Positions 12,371 to 24,388 of a DNA stretch of 38,343 nt are shown in pieces. The notes beneath the pieces were generated by a model. It was not told the DNA's origin, did no database searches, and worked only from the letters and a program-made list of their open reading frames with translations. Made by a program: the position numbers and the translations under genes. Each line of letters starts with the position of its first letter. Positions within the stretch are counted from its first letter, which is position 1. The stretch covers positions 1 to 38,343 of the forward strand of contig NZ_JXCF01000049.1 in assembly GCF_000875895.1 (NCBI RefSeq), in the 5' to 3' direction. This DNA is from Staphylococcus gallinarum (GTDB lineage: Bacteria > Bacillota > Bacilli > Staphylococcales > Staphylococcaceae).

Positions 12371-13219
12371 ATGATCTATGAAACAGCGCCAGCTAAGATA
12401 AACTTGACGCTAGACACACTCTTTAAACGAGATGATGGTTTTCATGAAGTTGAAATGATAATGACGACTATAGATTTAAATGATCGCTTGTCATTTGAGC
12501 TGCGACAAGACAATAAGATTGTTGTCGATGTTGAACAAACTTATGTTCCCTCTAATAGTAAAAATTTGGCATATAAAGCTGCAGAATTAATGAAGAAAAC
12601 CTATAATTTACAACAAGGTATTACAATAACTATTGATAAAAATATACCGGTTTCGGCAGGATTAGCAGGTGGATCAACTGATGCTGCGGCAACAATGAGA
12701 GGGATGAATCGCCTCTATAAATTAAATAGGCCATTAGAAGAACTATGTGAGCTTGGTATTTCGATAGGAACAGATATCCCATTTTGTATTTATGGTAAAA
12801 CCGCTCTATGCAAAGGTAAAGGAGAGAAAATCAACTTTCTAAACAAGCCGCCTTCTGCATGGGTCGTTGTTGCTAAACCTAATATTGGAATATCGTCACC
12901 AGATATATTTAAGAAATTAGATTTAAGTCATTTGCAAACTATCAATACGGAAGACTGCAAAACGGCTTTAAACACAGGGAATTATGAATTGTTATGCAGT
13001 AGCCTTTCAAATCAACTGGAACCTGTTTCGAGCAAGGTGTGTCCTGAAATTTTAAAAATAAAACGCAACATGCTAAAAAGTGGTGCAGATGGTGCAGTGA
13101 TGAGTGGTAGTGGACCAACAGTTTATGGACTGACACAAAAGGAACGACAAGCAAGACATGTGTATAATGCAGTGAATGGCTGTTGTAATGAAGTGTATTT
13201 AGTAAGATTATTAGGATAG
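12371..13219 (+). CDS. ispE: IspE-like GHMP kinase
   Basis: Belongs to the 4-diphosphocytidyl-2-C-methylerythritol kinase family: 282 residues, GHMP kinase fold, with the ATP loop [13 protein letters not shown] at 93-105, a C-terminal SGSGPT motif, and AKINL near the N-terminus. In bacteria with the methylerythritol pathway it phosphorylates CDP-methylerythritol. Staphylococci make isoprenoids by the mevalonate route, so the true role here is uncertain even though catalytic motifs are intact. ATG 12371 follows AGAGGGTGG; a TTG at 12353 would add six residues upstream of that site. purR follows after 17 nt. Confidence 0.9.
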   Translation: MIYETAPAKINLTLDTLFKRDDGFHEVEMIMTTIDLNDRLSFELRQDNKIVVDVEQTYVPSNSKNLAYKAAELMKKTYNLQQGITITIDKNIPVSAGLAGGSTDAAATMRGMNRLYKLNRPLEELCELGISIGTDIPFCIYGKTALCKGKGEKINFLNKPPSAWVVVAKPNIGISSPDIFKKLDLSHLQTINTEDCKTALNTGNYELLCSSLSNQLEPVSSKVCPEILKIKRNMLKSGADGAVMSGSGPTVYGLTQKERQARHVYNAVNGCCNEVYLVRLLG

Positions 13220-13236
13220 GAGAAGGGATGAGCTAA

Positions 13237-14061
13237 ATGCGTTATAAAAGAAGTGAACGTATCGTTTATATGACTCAATATTTAATGAACAACCCCAATA
13301 AATTGATACCATTAACATATTTCGTACAAAAATTTAAACAAGCAAAATCTTCAATCAGTGAAGACGTGCAAATTATCAAGACTACTTTTCAAAAGGAAAA
13401 GTTAGGAACAGTTATTACAACAGCAGGTGCCAGTGGTGGAGTAACGTATAAGCCTAAAATGAGTAAAGCTGAAGCAAATGAAGTCATTGACGATATTATA
13501 GAAAGACTTCAAGAGAAGGATCGTTTATTACCAGGTGGATACTTGTTCTTATCTGACCTCATGGGGAATCCGTCATTATTAAACCGTGTAGGTAAATTAA
13601 TTGCAACGCTATATATGGATGAAGAATTGGACGCTATTGTTACGATTGCGACAAAAGGTATATCGTTAGCCAACGCTGTGGCCAATGTACTAAATCTACC
13701 TGTTGTTGTTATTCGTAAAGATAATAAAGTGACAGAAGGCTCAACGGTATCGATTAATTACGTATCAGGATCTTCACGTAAAATTGAAACAATGGTATTG
13801 TCGAAACGCACATTGCCTGAAAATTCTAATGTACTCGTCGTTGATGATTTCATGAGAGCGGGTGGCTCTATTAATGGCGTGATGAATTTAATGAATGAGT
13901 TTAAAGCACATGTTAAAGGGGTATCGGTACTAGTAGAATCAAAAGAAGTTAAACAAAGATTGATTGAAGATTATACTTCCTTAGTTAGACTATCTGATGT
14001 AGACGAATACAATCAAGAATTTAAGGTAGAAACAGGCAACAGTTTAACTAAATTTTCTTAA
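13237..14061 (+). CDS. purR: Purine operon repressor
   Basis: Represses purine synthesis and salvage genes, released by PRPP and, in Firmicutes, tuned by ppGpp. The 274 residues combine an N-terminal winged helix (about 1-75, MRYKRSERIVYMTQYLM) with a phosphoribosyltransferase-like domain whose PRPP loop VVDDFMRAGG has the acidic pair D203-D204. It starts with ATG 13237 after AGGAGAAGGGATG. A SigB-type promoter lies inside its 3' end (13899-13924), so the gene's distal part also serves as the control region of yabJ-spoVG. Confidence 0.96.
   Translation: MRYKRSERIVYMTQYLMNNPNKLIPLTYFVQKFKQAKSSISEDVQIIKTTFQKEKLGTVITTAGASGGVTYKPKMSKAEANEVIDDIIERLQEKDRLLPGGYLFLSDLMGNPSLLNRVGKLIATLYMDEELDAIVTIATKGISLANAVANVLNLPVVVIRKDNKVTEGSTVSINYVSGSSRKIETMVLSKRTLPENSNVLVVDDFMRAGGSINGVMNLMNEFKAHVKGVSVLVESKEVKQRLIEDYTSLVRLSDVDEYNQEFKVETGNSLTKFS
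13899..13924 (+). promoter_or_regulatory. SigB promoter for yabJ-spoVG, inside purR
   Basis: GTTTAA at 13899-13904, a 14-nt spacer, then GGGTAT at 13919-13924. This fits the staphylococcal SigB consensus GwTTww-N13-15-GGGwww at every fixed position. It lies about 155 nt before yabJ. In S. aureus yabJ-spoVG is known to be SigB-dependent, which supports the call. Confidence 0.8.
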
Positions 14062-14079
14062 AGGAGCGGTTACGGCATC

Positions 14080-14454
14080 ATGAACACAATTAATACACAA
14101 AAGGCGCCTGAAGCATTGGGGCCATACTCACATGCAACTGAAATTAATGGTTTGGTATTTACATCAGGACAAATCCCATTAAATTTAAATGGTGAAATTG
14201 TCAGTGACGATGTTAAAGAACAGACTACACAAGTATTAGAAAATTTAAAAGTTGTATTAGATGAAGCTGGATCTGATTTAGATTCAGTCATTAAAGCTAC
14301 AATTTTTATTGCTGATATGAATGAATTTCAAAATATAAATGAAGTTTATGGCAAGTACTTTGACACACATCAACCAGCGAGAAGCTGTGTTGAGGTAGCG
14401 AGATTACCTAAAGATGTTAAAGTAGAAATTGAATTAATAGCAAAAGTAAAATAA
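14080..14454 (+). CDS. yabJ: RidA family enamine/imine deaminase (YabJ)
   Basis: Hydrolyses reactive enamine and imine intermediates such as 2-aminoacrylate made by PLP enzymes. The 124 residues are the full RidA length, with the signature [15 protein letters not shown] near 99-113; R101 corresponds to the substrate-binding arginine of the family. The site AAGGAG (14061-14066) is 13 nt before ATG 14080, which is long, but no closer in-frame start gives the conserved N-terminus. It is co-transcribed with spoVG in S. aureus, where spoVG rather than yabJ carries most of the regulatory effect. Confidence 0.94.
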   Translation: MNTINTQKAPEALGPYSHATEINGLVFTSGQIPLNLNGEIVSDDVKEQTTQVLENLKVVLDEAGSDLDSVIKATIFIADMNEFQNINEVYGKYFDTHQPARSCVEVARLPKDVKVEIELIAKVK

Positions 14455-14518
14455 GGGAATATAATTTTTAATGCAATTGTTAAGCTTCTAACAAAGAGAT
14501 ACTAGGGGGGCTCACTAC

Positions 14519-14830
14519 ATGAAAGTGACAGATGTAAGACTTAGAAAAATACAAACAGATGGAAGAATGAAAGCACTTGTATCAATTACTTTAGATGAAT
14601 CATTTGTCGTGCATGATTTACGTGTAATTGAAGGCAACACAGGTCTTTTCGTCGCAATGCCAAGTAAGCGTACACCAGATGGTGAATTCCGAGATATCGC
14701 GCATCCAATCAACTCAGAAATGAGACAAGAAATTCAAGATGCAGTGATGAAAGTATATGATGAAACGGATGAAGTCATTCCAGATAGGAATGCACAAGCT
14801 TCGTCTGAAGATTCAAATGAGGAAGCTTAA
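14519..14830 (+). CDS. spoVG: SpoVG regulator
   Basis: A 103-residue site-specific nucleic-acid-binding regulator. In S. aureus it is the main effector downstream of SigB for capsule, extracellular enzymes and beta-lactam resistance. The sequence [11 protein letters not shown], the [16 protein letters not shown] core and REF-like DIAHPI segment are fully conserved; the acidic tail after about residue 90 is variable. A strong GGGGGG site at 14505-14510 lies 8 nt before ATG 14519. A long perfect terminator follows. Confidence 0.97.
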   Translation: MKVTDVRLRKIQTDGRMKALVSITLDESFVVHDLRVIEGNTGLFVAMPSKRTPDGEFRDIAHPINSEMRQEIQDAVMKVYDETDEVIPDRNAQASSEDSNEEA

Positions 14831-14872
14831 TATTTAAAACAATTTGAGATGTGGTATAGTGATTAATATCAT

Positions 14873-14923
14873 AAAAAAAGAAGGTGGAATTGTTCTTAAT
14901 TGAACAATTCCACCTTCTTTTTT
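14873..14923 (+). terminator. Strong, probably bidirectional terminator after spoVG
   Basis: A perfect 16-bp stem with a 6-nt loop, flanked by seven A on the left and six T on the right. The symmetry would allow termination on both strands, though no minus-strand gene is near. Confidence 0.92.
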
Positions 14924-15241
14924 GTTACAACAGATAAATATTATTTTTGAAATAAATTATAAAATGTAAAGGTGACAAAAAATAAAAAATTAACAAGAAA
15001 TATATTAATGAATGTATTTTTACTGTATTTACTTAGCTAATTTGAATAATTAGGCGACATAAATAGCTAGTAGTAGAAATTTTGAGAAATAAATGAATGC
15101 ATATCAACATGAAAATGAACATGCTTTCATAAATTGGATAAAACGTTTTCCCAAATCATAAAAGATGACAATTTAACTGTGAAATATTTTTAATTTAGTG
15201 CAAGAAAAAGTGTCTATTATTTAATATCGATGCTTTGAGCC
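14924..15241. other. AT-rich intergenic stretch before glmU
   Basis: About 320 nt with no supported ORF on either strand and no strong hairpin. Poly-A and poly-T tracts are frequent. A weak TTGGAT-17-CATAAA pair occurs near 15134. I see no sign of a structured RNA, but cannot exclude a small RNA gene. Confidence 0.4.
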
Positions 15242-15271
15242 TTGAAAGTGGTACTAGCGTTAAATTATAAT
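15242..15271 (+). promoter_or_regulatory. Promoter of glmU
   Basis: TTGAAA at 15242-15247, 18-nt spacer, TATAAT at 15266-15271, about 40 nt before the glmU start. Perfect -10 and good -35 for the housekeeping sigma factor. Confidence 0.75.
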
Positions 15272-15276
15272 AATAA

Positions 15277-16665
<1,389 letters not shown>

Positions 16666-16748
16666 ATGTGCATTGTTTAGAAAAAATGATGTAATCTGTT
16701 AAGTTTAAGATAACGTAATGTAAAAATACCAAAACTTGCAGACTCATG

Positions 16749-16777
16749 TTGAGAGAAAATTTAAATTTTGCCATATA
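16749..16777 (+). promoter_or_regulatory. Possible promoter of prs
   Basis: TTGAGA at 16749-16754, 17-nt spacer, CATATA at 16772-16777. The -35 and spacing fit; the -10 is poor. Confidence 0.35.
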
Positions 16778-16819
16778 CGTAAATAAAACTAATTGAACGA
16801 ATTAATTGGAGGACTATAA

Positions 16820-17785
16820 ATGTTAAACAATGAGTATAAGAATTCTGCTTTGAAAATATTTTCTTTGAAAGGTAATGAACCGTTAGCCCAAGAAGTAGCA
16901 GATAAAGTTGGAATCGAACTAGGAAAATGTTCAGTGAAACGCTTTAGTGATGGTGAAATTCAAATTAATATCGAAGAAAGTATCCGTGGTTGCGATGTGT
17001 TTATCATTCAACCAACATCATATCCTGTTAACCTACATTTAATGGAATTACTTATTATGATAGATGCATGTAAACGTGCTTCTGCTGCAAATATCAATAT
17101 TGTGGTACCATACTATGGCTACGCTAGACAAGATAGAAAAGCAAGAAGTCGTGAGCCAATTACTGCTAAGTTAGTTGCAAACTTAATTGAAACAGCTGGT
17201 GCAGATAGAATGATCGCACTTGATTTACATGCACCTCAAATTCAAGGTTTCTTCGATATGCCAATCGACCACTTAATGGGTGTTCCAATTTTGGCAGAAC
17301 ACTTTAAGAATGAAACAAATATTGATTTAGAAGAATGTGTTGTTGTATCTCCAGACCATGGTGGTGTAACAAGAGCACGTAAACTTGCAGACATCTTGAA
17401 AACACCAATTGCTATTATCGATAAACGTAGACCGAAGCCAAACGTAGCAGAAGTGATGAATATAGTTGGTGATATTCAAGGCAGAACAGCTATTATTATT
17501 GATGATATTATCGATACTGCTGGTACAATTACATTAGCTGCACAAGCGTTAAAAGACAAAGGTGCGAAGGAAGTTTATGCTTGTTGTACGCACCCTGTAC
17601 TTTCTGGTCCTGCCAAAGAGCGTATTGAAAATTCAGCAATTAAAGAATTAGTTGTTACAAATTCTATTCAATTAGAAGATAGCCGCAAACCAAGTAACAC
17701 AAAAGAATTATCTGTAGCTGGTTTATTAGCACAAGCAATTATTAGAGTTTACGAACGCGAATCAGTTAGTGTGCTATTTGACTAA
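16820..17785 (+). CDS. prs: Ribose-phosphate pyrophosphokinase
   Basis: Makes PRPP from ribose 5-phosphate and ATP, feeding nucleotide, histidine and tryptophan synthesis, and supplying the PurR effector. The 321 residues are full length; visible motifs are [12 protein letters not shown] (metal and ATP site), [10 protein letters not shown], and the PRPP loop with D228-D229 in [16 protein letters not shown] lies about 9 nt before ATG 16820. The rplY promoter begins over its last codons and stop. Confidence 0.97.
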   Translation: MLNNEYKNSALKIFSLKGNEPLAQEVADKVGIELGKCSVKRFSDGEIQINIEESIRGCDVFIIQPTSYPVNLHLMELLIMIDACKRASAANINIVVPYYGYARQDRKARSREPITAKLVANLIETAGADRMIALDLHAPQIQGFFDMPIDHLMGVPILAEHFKNETNIDLEECVVVSPDHGGVTRARKLADILKTPIAIIDKRRPKPNVAEVMNIVGDIQGRTAIIIDDIIDTAGTITLAAQALKDKGAKEVYACCTHPVLSGPAKERIENSAIKELVVTNSIQLEDSRKPSNTKELSVAGLLAQAIIRVYERESVSVLFD

Positions 17786-17806
17786 ATATTACAATAACGG
17801 TATAAT
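17778..17806 (+). promoter_or_regulatory. Promoter of rplY, overlapping the prs stop codon
   Basis: TTGACT at 17778-17783, exactly 17 nt, TATAAT at 17801-17806. One of the strongest housekeeping promoters in the window. It gives a leader of about 105 nt before rplY. Confidence 0.88.
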
Positions 17807-17812
17807 AGTTCC

Positions 17813-17893
17813 GTTCGTGATTAGACGAACAAAATAAACACTTGCAAGCAACATGGCGTTGATGGGCAAGTGAGGGGCTCTATTTGATAGAGC
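17813..17893 (+). promoter_or_regulatory. Structured 5' leader of rplY mRNA
   Basis: Three successive hairpins. GTTCGT (17813-17818) pairs with ACGAAC (17825-17830). CACTTGC (17839-17845) pairs with GCAAGTG (17866-17872) around an internal loop and an inner CAAC/GTTG helix (17849-17852 with 17858-17861). GCTCTA (17877-17882) pairs with TAGAGC (17888-17893). No T run follows, so this is not a terminator. Such a leader is a candidate for autogenous control by L25; that is inference. Confidence 0.55.
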
Positions 17894-17918
17894 AGATGAT
17901 GAAAGGTGGAAAATGAAT

Positions 17919-18575
17919 ATGGCTTCATTAAAGTCAATTATTCGTCAAGGTAAGCAAACACGTGCAGACCTTAAAGCATTAAGAAATATCGGTAAAGTAC
18001 CAGCTGTTGTTTACGGTTTCGGTACTAAAAACACTTCAGTTAAAGTTGATGAAGTTGAATTCATCAAAGTTATCCGTGAAGTTGGTCGTAACGGTGTTAT
18101 CGAATTAGGCGTAGGTTCTAAAACTATCAAAGTTATGGTTTCAGACTACCAATTCGACCCACTTAAAAACCAAATCACTCACATCGATTTCTTAGCTATC
18201 AACATGAGCGAAGAACGTACTGTTGAAGTACCAGTACACTTAGTTGGTGAAGCAGCAGGCGCTAAAGAAGGCGGCGTTGTTGAACAACCATTATTCAACC
18301 TTGAAGTAACAGCTACTCCAGATAACATTCCTGAAGCTATCGAAGTAGATATTACAGAATTAGAAATCAACGACAGCTTAGCTGTTGAAGATATCAAAGT
18401 TTCTGGTGACTTCACAATTGAAAACGAAGCTACTGATTCAGTAGTTACTGTTGTTCCTCCAACTGAAGAACCAACAGAAGAAGAAATCGAAGCAATGGAA
18501 GGCGAATCAGAAACTGAAGAGCCAGCTGTTGTTGGTGAAGAAGACGAAGAAACAGAAGAAAAAGAAGAAGAATAA
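17919..18575 (+). CDS. rplY: 50S ribosomal protein L25 / general stress protein Ctc
   Basis: Binds loop E of 5S rRNA in the 50S subunit. The 218 residues comprise the L25 RNA-binding domain (about 1-95), the TL5-type C-terminal beta domain (about 96-185) and a very acidic Glu-rich tail of about 35 residues. ATG 17919 gives the family start [15 protein letters not shown] and lies 9 nt after AAAGGTGG (17902-17909); the ATG at 17913 is too close to that site. Codon use (GAA, GGT, frequent C-ending codons) looks more optimised than in neighbours, as expected for a ribosomal protein. In Bacillus ctc is SigB-controlled; I see only a housekeeping promoter here. Confidence 0.96.
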   Translation: MASLKSIIRQGKQTRADLKALRNIGKVPAVVYGFGTKNTSVKVDEVEFIKVIREVGRNGVIELGVGSKTIKVMVSDYQFDPLKNQITHIDFLAINMSEERTVEVPVHLVGEAAGAKEGGVVEQPLFNLEVTATPDNIPEAIEVDITELEINDSLAVEDIKVSGDFTIENEATDSVVTVVPPTEEPTEEEIEAMEGESETEEPAVVGEEDEETEEKEEE

Positions 18576-18631
18576 TTCGAACTTTTATATTCTGAATAAT
18601 CGTTGTCGTCTAGACATCATATTGAATATGG

Positions 18632-18670
18632 AAAAGCACCATGCTTAATACGTTAAGCAGGTGCTTTTTT
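18632..18670 (+). terminator. Terminator after rplY
   Basis: GCACC pairs with GGTGC and, past a bulged A, TGCTTAA pairs with TTAAGCA around a TACG loop; A tract before and T run after. Strong stem that separates rplY from pth. Confidence 0.88.
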
Positions 18671-18775
18671 ATGTTATTATAGTGATTGATACTAGAAAAA
18701 TGTAGAGTCTTTGCTTTACAAATGGCTACTTAATTGTTTGTATTTCAAAGGTATAGTAAAAATGGAGGTAACTTG

Positions 18776-19348
18776 ATGAAGTGTATTGTAGGCTTAGGTA
18801 ATATTGGGAAACGTTTTGAATTAACAAGACACAATATTGGCTTTGAAGTTATAGATTATCTTTTAGAACGTAATCAATTTACGCTAGATAAACAAAAGTT
18901 TAAAGGCGCGTATACAATTGAGCGCATCGCTGGTGAAAAGGTAATGTTTATTGAACCCTTAACATTAATGAATTTATCTGGTGAAGCGGTAGGACCATTA
19001 ATGAAATATTATGATATCGACATAGATGACTTACTTGTGTTATATGATGATCTGGATTTACCACAAGGTGAGATACGCTTACGACAAAAGGGTAGTGCAG
19101 GTGGACATAATGGCATGAAGTCAATTATACAAGCCTTAGGCACTGATCAATTTAAACGTATTCGTATCGGTGTGGATCGCCCTTCAAATGGTATGGCAAT
19201 TGTTGATTATGTATTACAAAGATTTTCAGACCAAGAAATGAAAACAATGAATAAAGTAATAGAACATTCTGCACGTGCAGTTGAAGCATTTATTGAAACA
19301 TCTCGCTTTGATAACGTGATGAATGAATATAATGGTGAAGTAAATTGA
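18776..19348 (+). CDS. pth: Peptidyl-tRNA hydrolase
   Basis: Frees tRNA from peptidyl-tRNAs that drop off ribosomes; essential. The 190 residues have the [16 protein letters not shown] motif with catalytic H19, the DDLDLP motif near 91-96 and [11 protein letters not shown] near 107-117. ATG 18776 lies 6-7 nt after TGGAGGT; a longer frame from 18734 has no binding site. The stop overlaps the TTG start of mfd by 4 nt, which implies coupled translation. Confidence 0.97.
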   Translation: MKCIVGLGNIGKRFELTRHNIGFEVIDYLLERNQFTLDKQKFKGAYTIERIAGEKVMFIEPLTLMNLSGEAVGPLMKYYDIDIDDLLVLYDDLDLPQGEIRLRQKGSAGGHNGMKSIIQALGTDQFKRIRIGVDRPSNGMAIVDYVLQRFSDQEMKTMNKVIEHSARAVEAFIETSRFDNVMNEYNGEVN

Positions 19349-22300
19349 AATCGATAATTACAGAATATATAAATGAAGACAAACGTTATCAAGAACTTAA
19401 TGAAGTGTTCGGTAAGGAAAATGTCCTCGTTACCGGCTTATCTTCGGCTGCTAAAGCAACAATTATATCTGAGAAATATTTGAATAGCTCTAAGCAGTTA
19501 TTAGTTGTTACAAATAACTTGTATCAAGCAGATAAGTTGGAAAATGACTTGTTACAATTTGTTGATGCAGAGCATATTTATAAATATCCATTGCAAGATA
19601 TCATGACCGAAGAATTCTCAACACAAAGCCCTCAATTTATGAGTGAACGTGTACGTACATTAACGGCACTTGCTCAAGAAAAGAGAGGCTTATTTATCGT
19701 ACCATTAAACGGATTGAAAAAATGGTTGACGCCTGTAGATATGTGGCAAGCACATCAAATGTCGCTCTCTGTAGGAGATGACATTGATATTGATGCGTTA
19801 TTAAATAAACTAGTAAACATGGGCTATCGTAGGGAAAGTGTCGTGTCCCATATAGGAGAATTCTCATTACGCGGTGGTATTATCGATATTTATCCACTGA
19901 TAGGTGACCCAGTAAGAATAGAACTCTTTGCTACTGAAATCGATTCAATTCGTGATTTTGACGTTGAGACACAACGTTCAGAGTCTAATTTAGAAAGTGT
20001 AGAAATCACAACTGCGAGTGACTATATCATTACTGATGAAGTGATTAGTCACACAAAGCAAAAGTTAAAAGAAGCCTATGAAATGACAAGGCCTAAAATA
20101 GACAAAGCAGTACGTAATGATTTGAAAGAAACATATGAAAGTTTCAAATTATTTGAAGACTCATTATTTGATCATCAAGTCTTACGACGATTGGTTGCGT
20201 TTATGTATGAGTCTCCTGCTACGATTATGGATTACTTCAAATCTGATGCAATTATAGCAGTTGATGAATTTAATAGAGTCAAAGAAACAGAGACGACATT
20301 AACGACAGAAGTAGATGAATTTATTCAAAATTTAATTGAAAGTGGTAAAGGATTTATCGGTCAAACTTTCTTAGCTTATGATGGTTTTGAAACATTGTTG
20401 AAGCGTCATCCAGTAACTTACTTTACGTTATTTACTGCAACGATGTCAGTGCCAATTCAAAGTATTATTAAGTTCTCGTGTAAACCAGTGCAACAATTTT
20501 ATGGTCAGTACGATATTATGCGTTCAGAATTCCAGCGTTATATCAAAAATGACTATACTGTAGTGGTTTTAGCAGAAACAGAAGTGAAAAAAGAGCGAAT
20601 TCAGTCAATGCTAAATGAAATGCATATTCCGACTTTTGTAGATACTGTGAGTGATAACCATCAAACGGGAAGCGCAATCATTACAGAAGGCAGCTTGTCT
20701 GAAGGCTTTGAATTACCATATATGCAACTTGTCGTTGTAACAGAGCGAGAATTGTTTAAATCCAAGCAAAAAAAGAAACCGAAGCAACAGAAAACGTTAA
20801 CGAATGCAGAAAAAATCAAATCATATCAAGACCTAAAGGTCGGTGACTATATTGTCCATGTACACCATGGTGTTGGTCGTTATTTGGGTGTAGAAACACT
20901 TGAAGTTGCAGGTGTTCATAAGGACTATATCAAATTGCAATATAAGGGTACGGATCAACTCTTTGTACCTGTAGACCAAATGGATCAAGTTCAGAAATAT
21001 GTTGCCTCAGAAGATAAATCACCTAAGTTAAATAAATTAGGTGGAACAGAATGGAAAAAAACAAAAGCCAAAGTACAACAAAGTGTTGAAGATATAGCTG
21101 ATGAGCTTATCGAATTATATAAAGAACGTGAAATGTCTGTTGGTTATAAATACGGACCAGACACAGCAGAACAAAATGATTTTGAATTAGATTTCCCTTA
21201 TGAGTTAACACCCGATCAAAGTAAATCAATCGATGAAATTAAAGGTGACATGGAAGTTGAAAAGCCAATGGATAGATTACTTTGTGGTGACGTAGGTTAT
21301 GGTAAGACAGAAGTAGCAGTTCGTGCAGCGTTTAAAGCAGTAATGGAAGGTAAGCAAGTTGCATTTTTAGTACCTACGACTATTTTGGCGCAGCAACACT
21401 ATGAAACATTGATAGAGCGTATGCAAGATTTTCCAGTCGAAATTCAATTAATCAGTAGATTTAGAACTACAAAGGAAATTAAAGAAACGAAAGAGGGATT
21501 GAAGTCTGGCTTTGTAGATATCGTAGTAGGTACACATAAACTACTAGGTAAGGATATCCATTATAAAGACTTAGGCTTGTTAATTGTCGATGAGGAACAG
21601 CGCTTTGGCGTTAGACATAAAGAACGTATCAAGACATTAAAGACTAATGTAGATGTTTTAACTTTAACGGCAACGCCAATTCCAAGAACCTTACACATGA
21701 GTATGTTAGGTGTTAGAGACTTATCGGTAATTGAGACACCACCTGAAAATCGCTTCCCTGTGCAAACATATGTCTTAGAACAAAATGCTAACTTTATTAA
21801 AGAAGCTTTAGAACGAGAGGTTTCTAGAGAAGGACAAGTATTCTATTTATACAATAAAGTGCAGTCTATATATGAGAAACGCGAACAATTACAGATGCTT
21901 ATGCCGGACGCTAATATTGGAGTGGCCCATGGTCAGATGAGTGAACGTGATTTAGAAGAAACAATGTTAGGATTCATTAATCATGAATACGACATTCTTG
22001 TGACGACGACGATTATTGAAACAGGCGTAGATGTACCAAATGCTAATACATTAATCATAGAAGATGCTGATCGCTTTGGATTGAGCCAGTTATATCAATT
22101 GAGAGGTAGAGTTGGACGTTCTAGTCGTATAGGTTATGCGTACTTTTTACATCCTACGAATAAAGTTTTGACAGAGTCAGCAGAAGAGCGTTTGCAAGCA
22201 ATTAAAGAGTTTACAGAACTAGGTTCTGGTTTCAAAATTGCAATGCGCGATTTAAATATTCGAGGCGCGGGTAATCTTCTAGGTAAACAACAGCACGGCT

Positions 22301-22860
22301 TTATTGATTCTGTCGGCTTTGACTTATACTCACAAATGTTAGAAGAAGCAGTAAATGAAAAACGAGGAATTACTGAAGAACAAGCAGATGCACCAGAAGT
22401 TGAAATAGAATTGAATATCGATGCGTATTTACCGGCAGAATATATTCAAAATGAACAAGCTAAGATAGAAATATATAAGAAATTACGTAAAATTGAGACC
22501 GAAGCACAATTAATGGACGTTAAAGATGAATTAATAGATCGCTTTAATGAATATCCGGTTGAAGTGGAACGTTTATTAGATATGATGGAAATTAAGGTTC
22601 ATGCCCTACATGCTGGTGTTACATTGATCAAGGATACTGGCAAGCAAGTCGAAGTGTATATGTCTGAAAAGGGAACGACTGAAATCAATGGTGAGAGCCT
22701 ATTTAAACATACACAACCACTTGGACGAGCGATGAAAGTAGGTGTCCAAGATGGTAAAATGAAGGTGACACTAAATAAAACTAAGACTTGGCTCGAAAAT
22801 TTAAAATTCTTAGCTAAATGTATTGAAGAAAGTATGGAATTTGCTGATGAAGCAGAATAA
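19345..22860 (+). CDS. mfd: Transcription-repair coupling factor
   Basis: Pushes stalled RNA polymerase off damaged DNA and recruits UvrA. The 1171 residues show, in order, a UvrB-like N-terminal module, the RNA-polymerase interaction domain ([14 protein letters not shown], about 500-560), a RecG-like translocase with Walker [10 protein letters not shown] near 647-655 and DEEQ near 748-751, [21 protein letters not shown] and the C-terminal UvrA-binding domain. It starts with TTG at 19345, overlapping the pth stop. The length equals that of staphylococcal homologues within a few residues. Confidence 0.97.
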   Translation: MKSIITEYINEDKRYQELNEVFGKENVLVTGLSSAAKATIISEKYLNSSKQLLVVTNNLYQADKLENDLLQFVDAEHIYKYPLQDIMTEEFSTQSPQFMSERVRTLTALAQEKRGLFIVPLNGLKKWLTPVDMWQAHQMSLSVGDDIDIDALLNKLVNMGYRRESVVSHIGEFSLRGGIIDIYPLIGDPVRIELFATEIDSIRDFDVETQRSESNLESVEITTASDYIITDEVISHTKQKLKEAYEMTRPKIDKAVRNDLKETYESFKLFEDSLFDHQVLRRLVAFMYESPATIMDYFKSDAIIAVDEFNRVKETETTLTTEVDEFIQNLIESGKGFIGQTFLAYDGFETLLKRHPVTYFTLFTATMSVPIQSIIKFSCKPVQQFYGQYDIMRSEFQRYIKNDYTVVVLAETEVKKERIQSMLNEMHIPTFVDTVSDNHQTGSAIITEGSLSEGFELPYMQLVVVTERELFKSKQKKKPKQQKTLTNAEKIKSYQDLKVGDYIVHVHHGVGRYLGVETLEVAGVHKDYIKLQYKGTDQLFVPVDQMDQVQKYVASEDKSPKLNKLGGTEWKKTKAKVQQSVEDIADELIELYKEREMSVGYKYGPDTAEQNDFELDFPYELTPDQSKSIDEIKGDMEVEKPMDRLLCGDVGYGKTEVAVRAAFKAVMEGKQVAFLVPTTILAQQHYETLIERMQDFPVEIQLISRFRTTKEIKETKEGLKSGFVDIVVGTHKLLGKDIHYKDLGLLIVDEEQRFGVRHKERIKTLKTNVDVLTLTATPIPRTLHMSMLGVRDLSVIETPPENRFPVQTYVLEQNANFIKEALEREVSREGQVFYLYNKVQSIYEKREQLQMLMPDANIGVAHGQMSERDLEETMLGFINHEYDILVTTTIIETGVDVPNANTLIIEDADRFGLSQLYQLRGRVGRSSRIGYAYFLHPTNKVLTESAEERLQAIKEFTELGSGFKIAMRDLNIRGAGNLLGKQQHGFIDSVGFDLYSQMLEEAVNEKRGITEEQADAPEVEIELNIDAYLPAEYIQNEQAKIEIYKKLRKIETEAQLMDVKDELIDRFNEYPVEVERLLDMMEIKVHALHAGVTLIKDTGKQVEVYMSEKGTTEINGESLFKHTQPLGRAMKVGVQDGKMKVTLNKTKTWLENLKFLAKCIEESMEFADEAE

Positions 22861-24388
22861 GCAACATGAAACGCAACGTTCTGCATTTAATGGTGTTGTA
22901 GTTCTAACAGTAGCACTCATTATAGTCAAAGTGTTGAGTGCAATTTATCGCATACCTTATCAAAATATATTAGGTGATGAAGGTTTATATGCATATCAAC
23001 AAATATATCCAATTGTTGCATTAGGCGTTATATTGACAATGAATGCCATTCCTAGTGCTGTGACTCAGACGTTTGGCTCATCAGGCAAGGATAAGCAATA
23101 CACGAATGTATTGTTTGTCTTGCAAATTTTCAGCGGTATATTTTTTATTATGTTATTAATCAGTGCCAAATGGATAGCGATATTGATGGGAGATGTAAAT
23201 TTAGCACCCATGTTGAGAGCAGCAAGCTTTAGTTATCTGTTTGTCGGTGTGTTAGGCGTGTTGAGAGGTTATTATCAAGCGCAACATGAGATGAATATAC
23301 CAGCGATGTCACAAGTGATTGAGCAAGTTGTCCGGGTCGGTATTATTATGATTGCCGTATTGCTATACTTGTTGCAACATTGGTCAATCTATCAGTCAGG
23401 CATGTTAGCAATCGCAGGTTCGGCAGCTGGCTTTCTAGCATCGAGTTTATTTTTAATGCAGAAAAGACCTTTCAAAGTTGTGAAACGCAAAGCTGATATA
23501 GCGTGGAAACAGTTGACTATTGCGATTGTCGTTTTTGCTGTCAGTCAGTTAATCGTTATTGTTTGGCAAGTGGTGGATAGTTTTACTGTGCTGCATGCAC
23601 TTATGCATACTGGTTTAGACTTTCAGGATGCTGCTACTCAAAAAGGAATCTATGATCGCGGTGCCTCGTTTATTCAAATGGGATTGATTGTGACTACGAC
23701 GTTTAGCTTTGTACTCATTCCATTATTGACAGAAGCGATAAAGGAACAACAGCATGTGTTAATCAATCGCTATGCAAATGCATCGATAAAAATAACAGTC
23801 CTTATTAGTGTTGCTGCAGGTATCGGTTTGATAAATTTATTGCCATTAATGAATAGTGTGTTTTTTAAATATGACAGCTTAACCGGAACATTGGCTATAT
23901 ATATGTTGACGGTAATCTGTGTATCTTTGATCATGATAGATATTGCGTTATTACAAGTTAGACAAAAGGTGAAACCAGTGTTTATCGCATTTATAATTGG
24001 GATTATATGCAAAGTGTTGTTAAATATCCTATTAATTCCACAATTATTGATGTTAGGCGGTAGTGTAAGTACTGTACTCTCACTCATTGTATTTGTAATA
24101 TTATTACATTACCAAGTATTAAAGCATTATAAATTTCAATCAATGACTCAATTTGTACTAAAGTTAATTGCAACAATGGTCTTGTTAACTGTAGCTGTAC
24201 AATGTACATTATTTGTCATTTCTACTGATTCACGTATCGGTGGTCTCATCGAATTGCTAATTGCAGCGATGGTAGGAATTGGTGTCATTATATTGGCAAT
24301 TGTGCAAATGCAATTGTTGAGCTATAGAGAGTTAAAACATTTGCCATTTGGAGATAAGCTTTATCATATGAAGAGAGGGAAACGTTAA
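22847..24388 (+). CDS. Polysaccharide flippase family membrane protein (SpoVB/YabM-like, MATE/MOP superfamily)
   Basis: A 513-residue integral membrane protein with about 14 hydrophobic segments, beginning with [19 protein letters not shown], of the polysaccharide transporter/SpoVB branch of the MOP exporter superfamily. Relatives flip lipid-linked wall precursors; which lipid this one moves is not known. ATG 22847 overlaps the end of mfd by 14 nt; a TTG at 22823 would add eight residues but lacks a binding site. The TAATG junction with the next gene indicates coupling. It stands where Bacillus has yabM, between mfd and yabN. Confidence 0.88.
   Translation: MKQNKQHETQRSAFNGVVVLTVALIIVKVLSAIYRIPYQNILGDEGLYAYQQIYPIVALGVILTMNAIPSAVTQTFGSSGKDKQYTNVLFVLQIFSGIFFIMLLISAKWIAILMGDVNLAPMLRAASFSYLFVGVLGVLRGYYQAQHEMNIPAMSQVIEQVVRVGIIMIAVLLYLLQHWSIYQSGMLAIAGSAAGFLASSLFLMQKRPFKVVKRKADIAWKQLTIAIVVFAVSQLIVIVWQVVDSFTVLHALMHTGLDFQDAATQKGIYDRGASFIQMGLIVTTTFSFVLIPLLTEAIKEQQHVLINRYANASIKITVLISVAAGIGLINLLPLMNSVFFKYDSLTGTLAIYMLTVICVSLIMIDIALLQVRQKVKPVFIAFIIGIICKVLLNILLIPQLLMLGGSVSTVLSLIVFVILLHYQVLKHYKFQSMTQFVLKLIATMVLLTVAVQCTLFVISTDSRIGGLIELLIAAMVGIGVIILAIVQMQLLSYRELKHLPFGDKLYHMKRGKR

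Noticed and set aside
18451..18648. 65-codon + strand ORF over the rplY end
   Set aside because: It is the shifted frame of the Glu-rich tail of L25, read as Lys-rich, and it runs into the terminator.
22599..22886. 95-codon minus-strand ORF inside mfd, and similar minus-strand ORFs at 23770-24087, 25182-25517, 25349-25684, 25716-26021, 29572-29889 and 32851-33141
   Set aside because: All lie opposite well-supported genes, show no family resemblance and arise from low-GC codon bias on the other strand.
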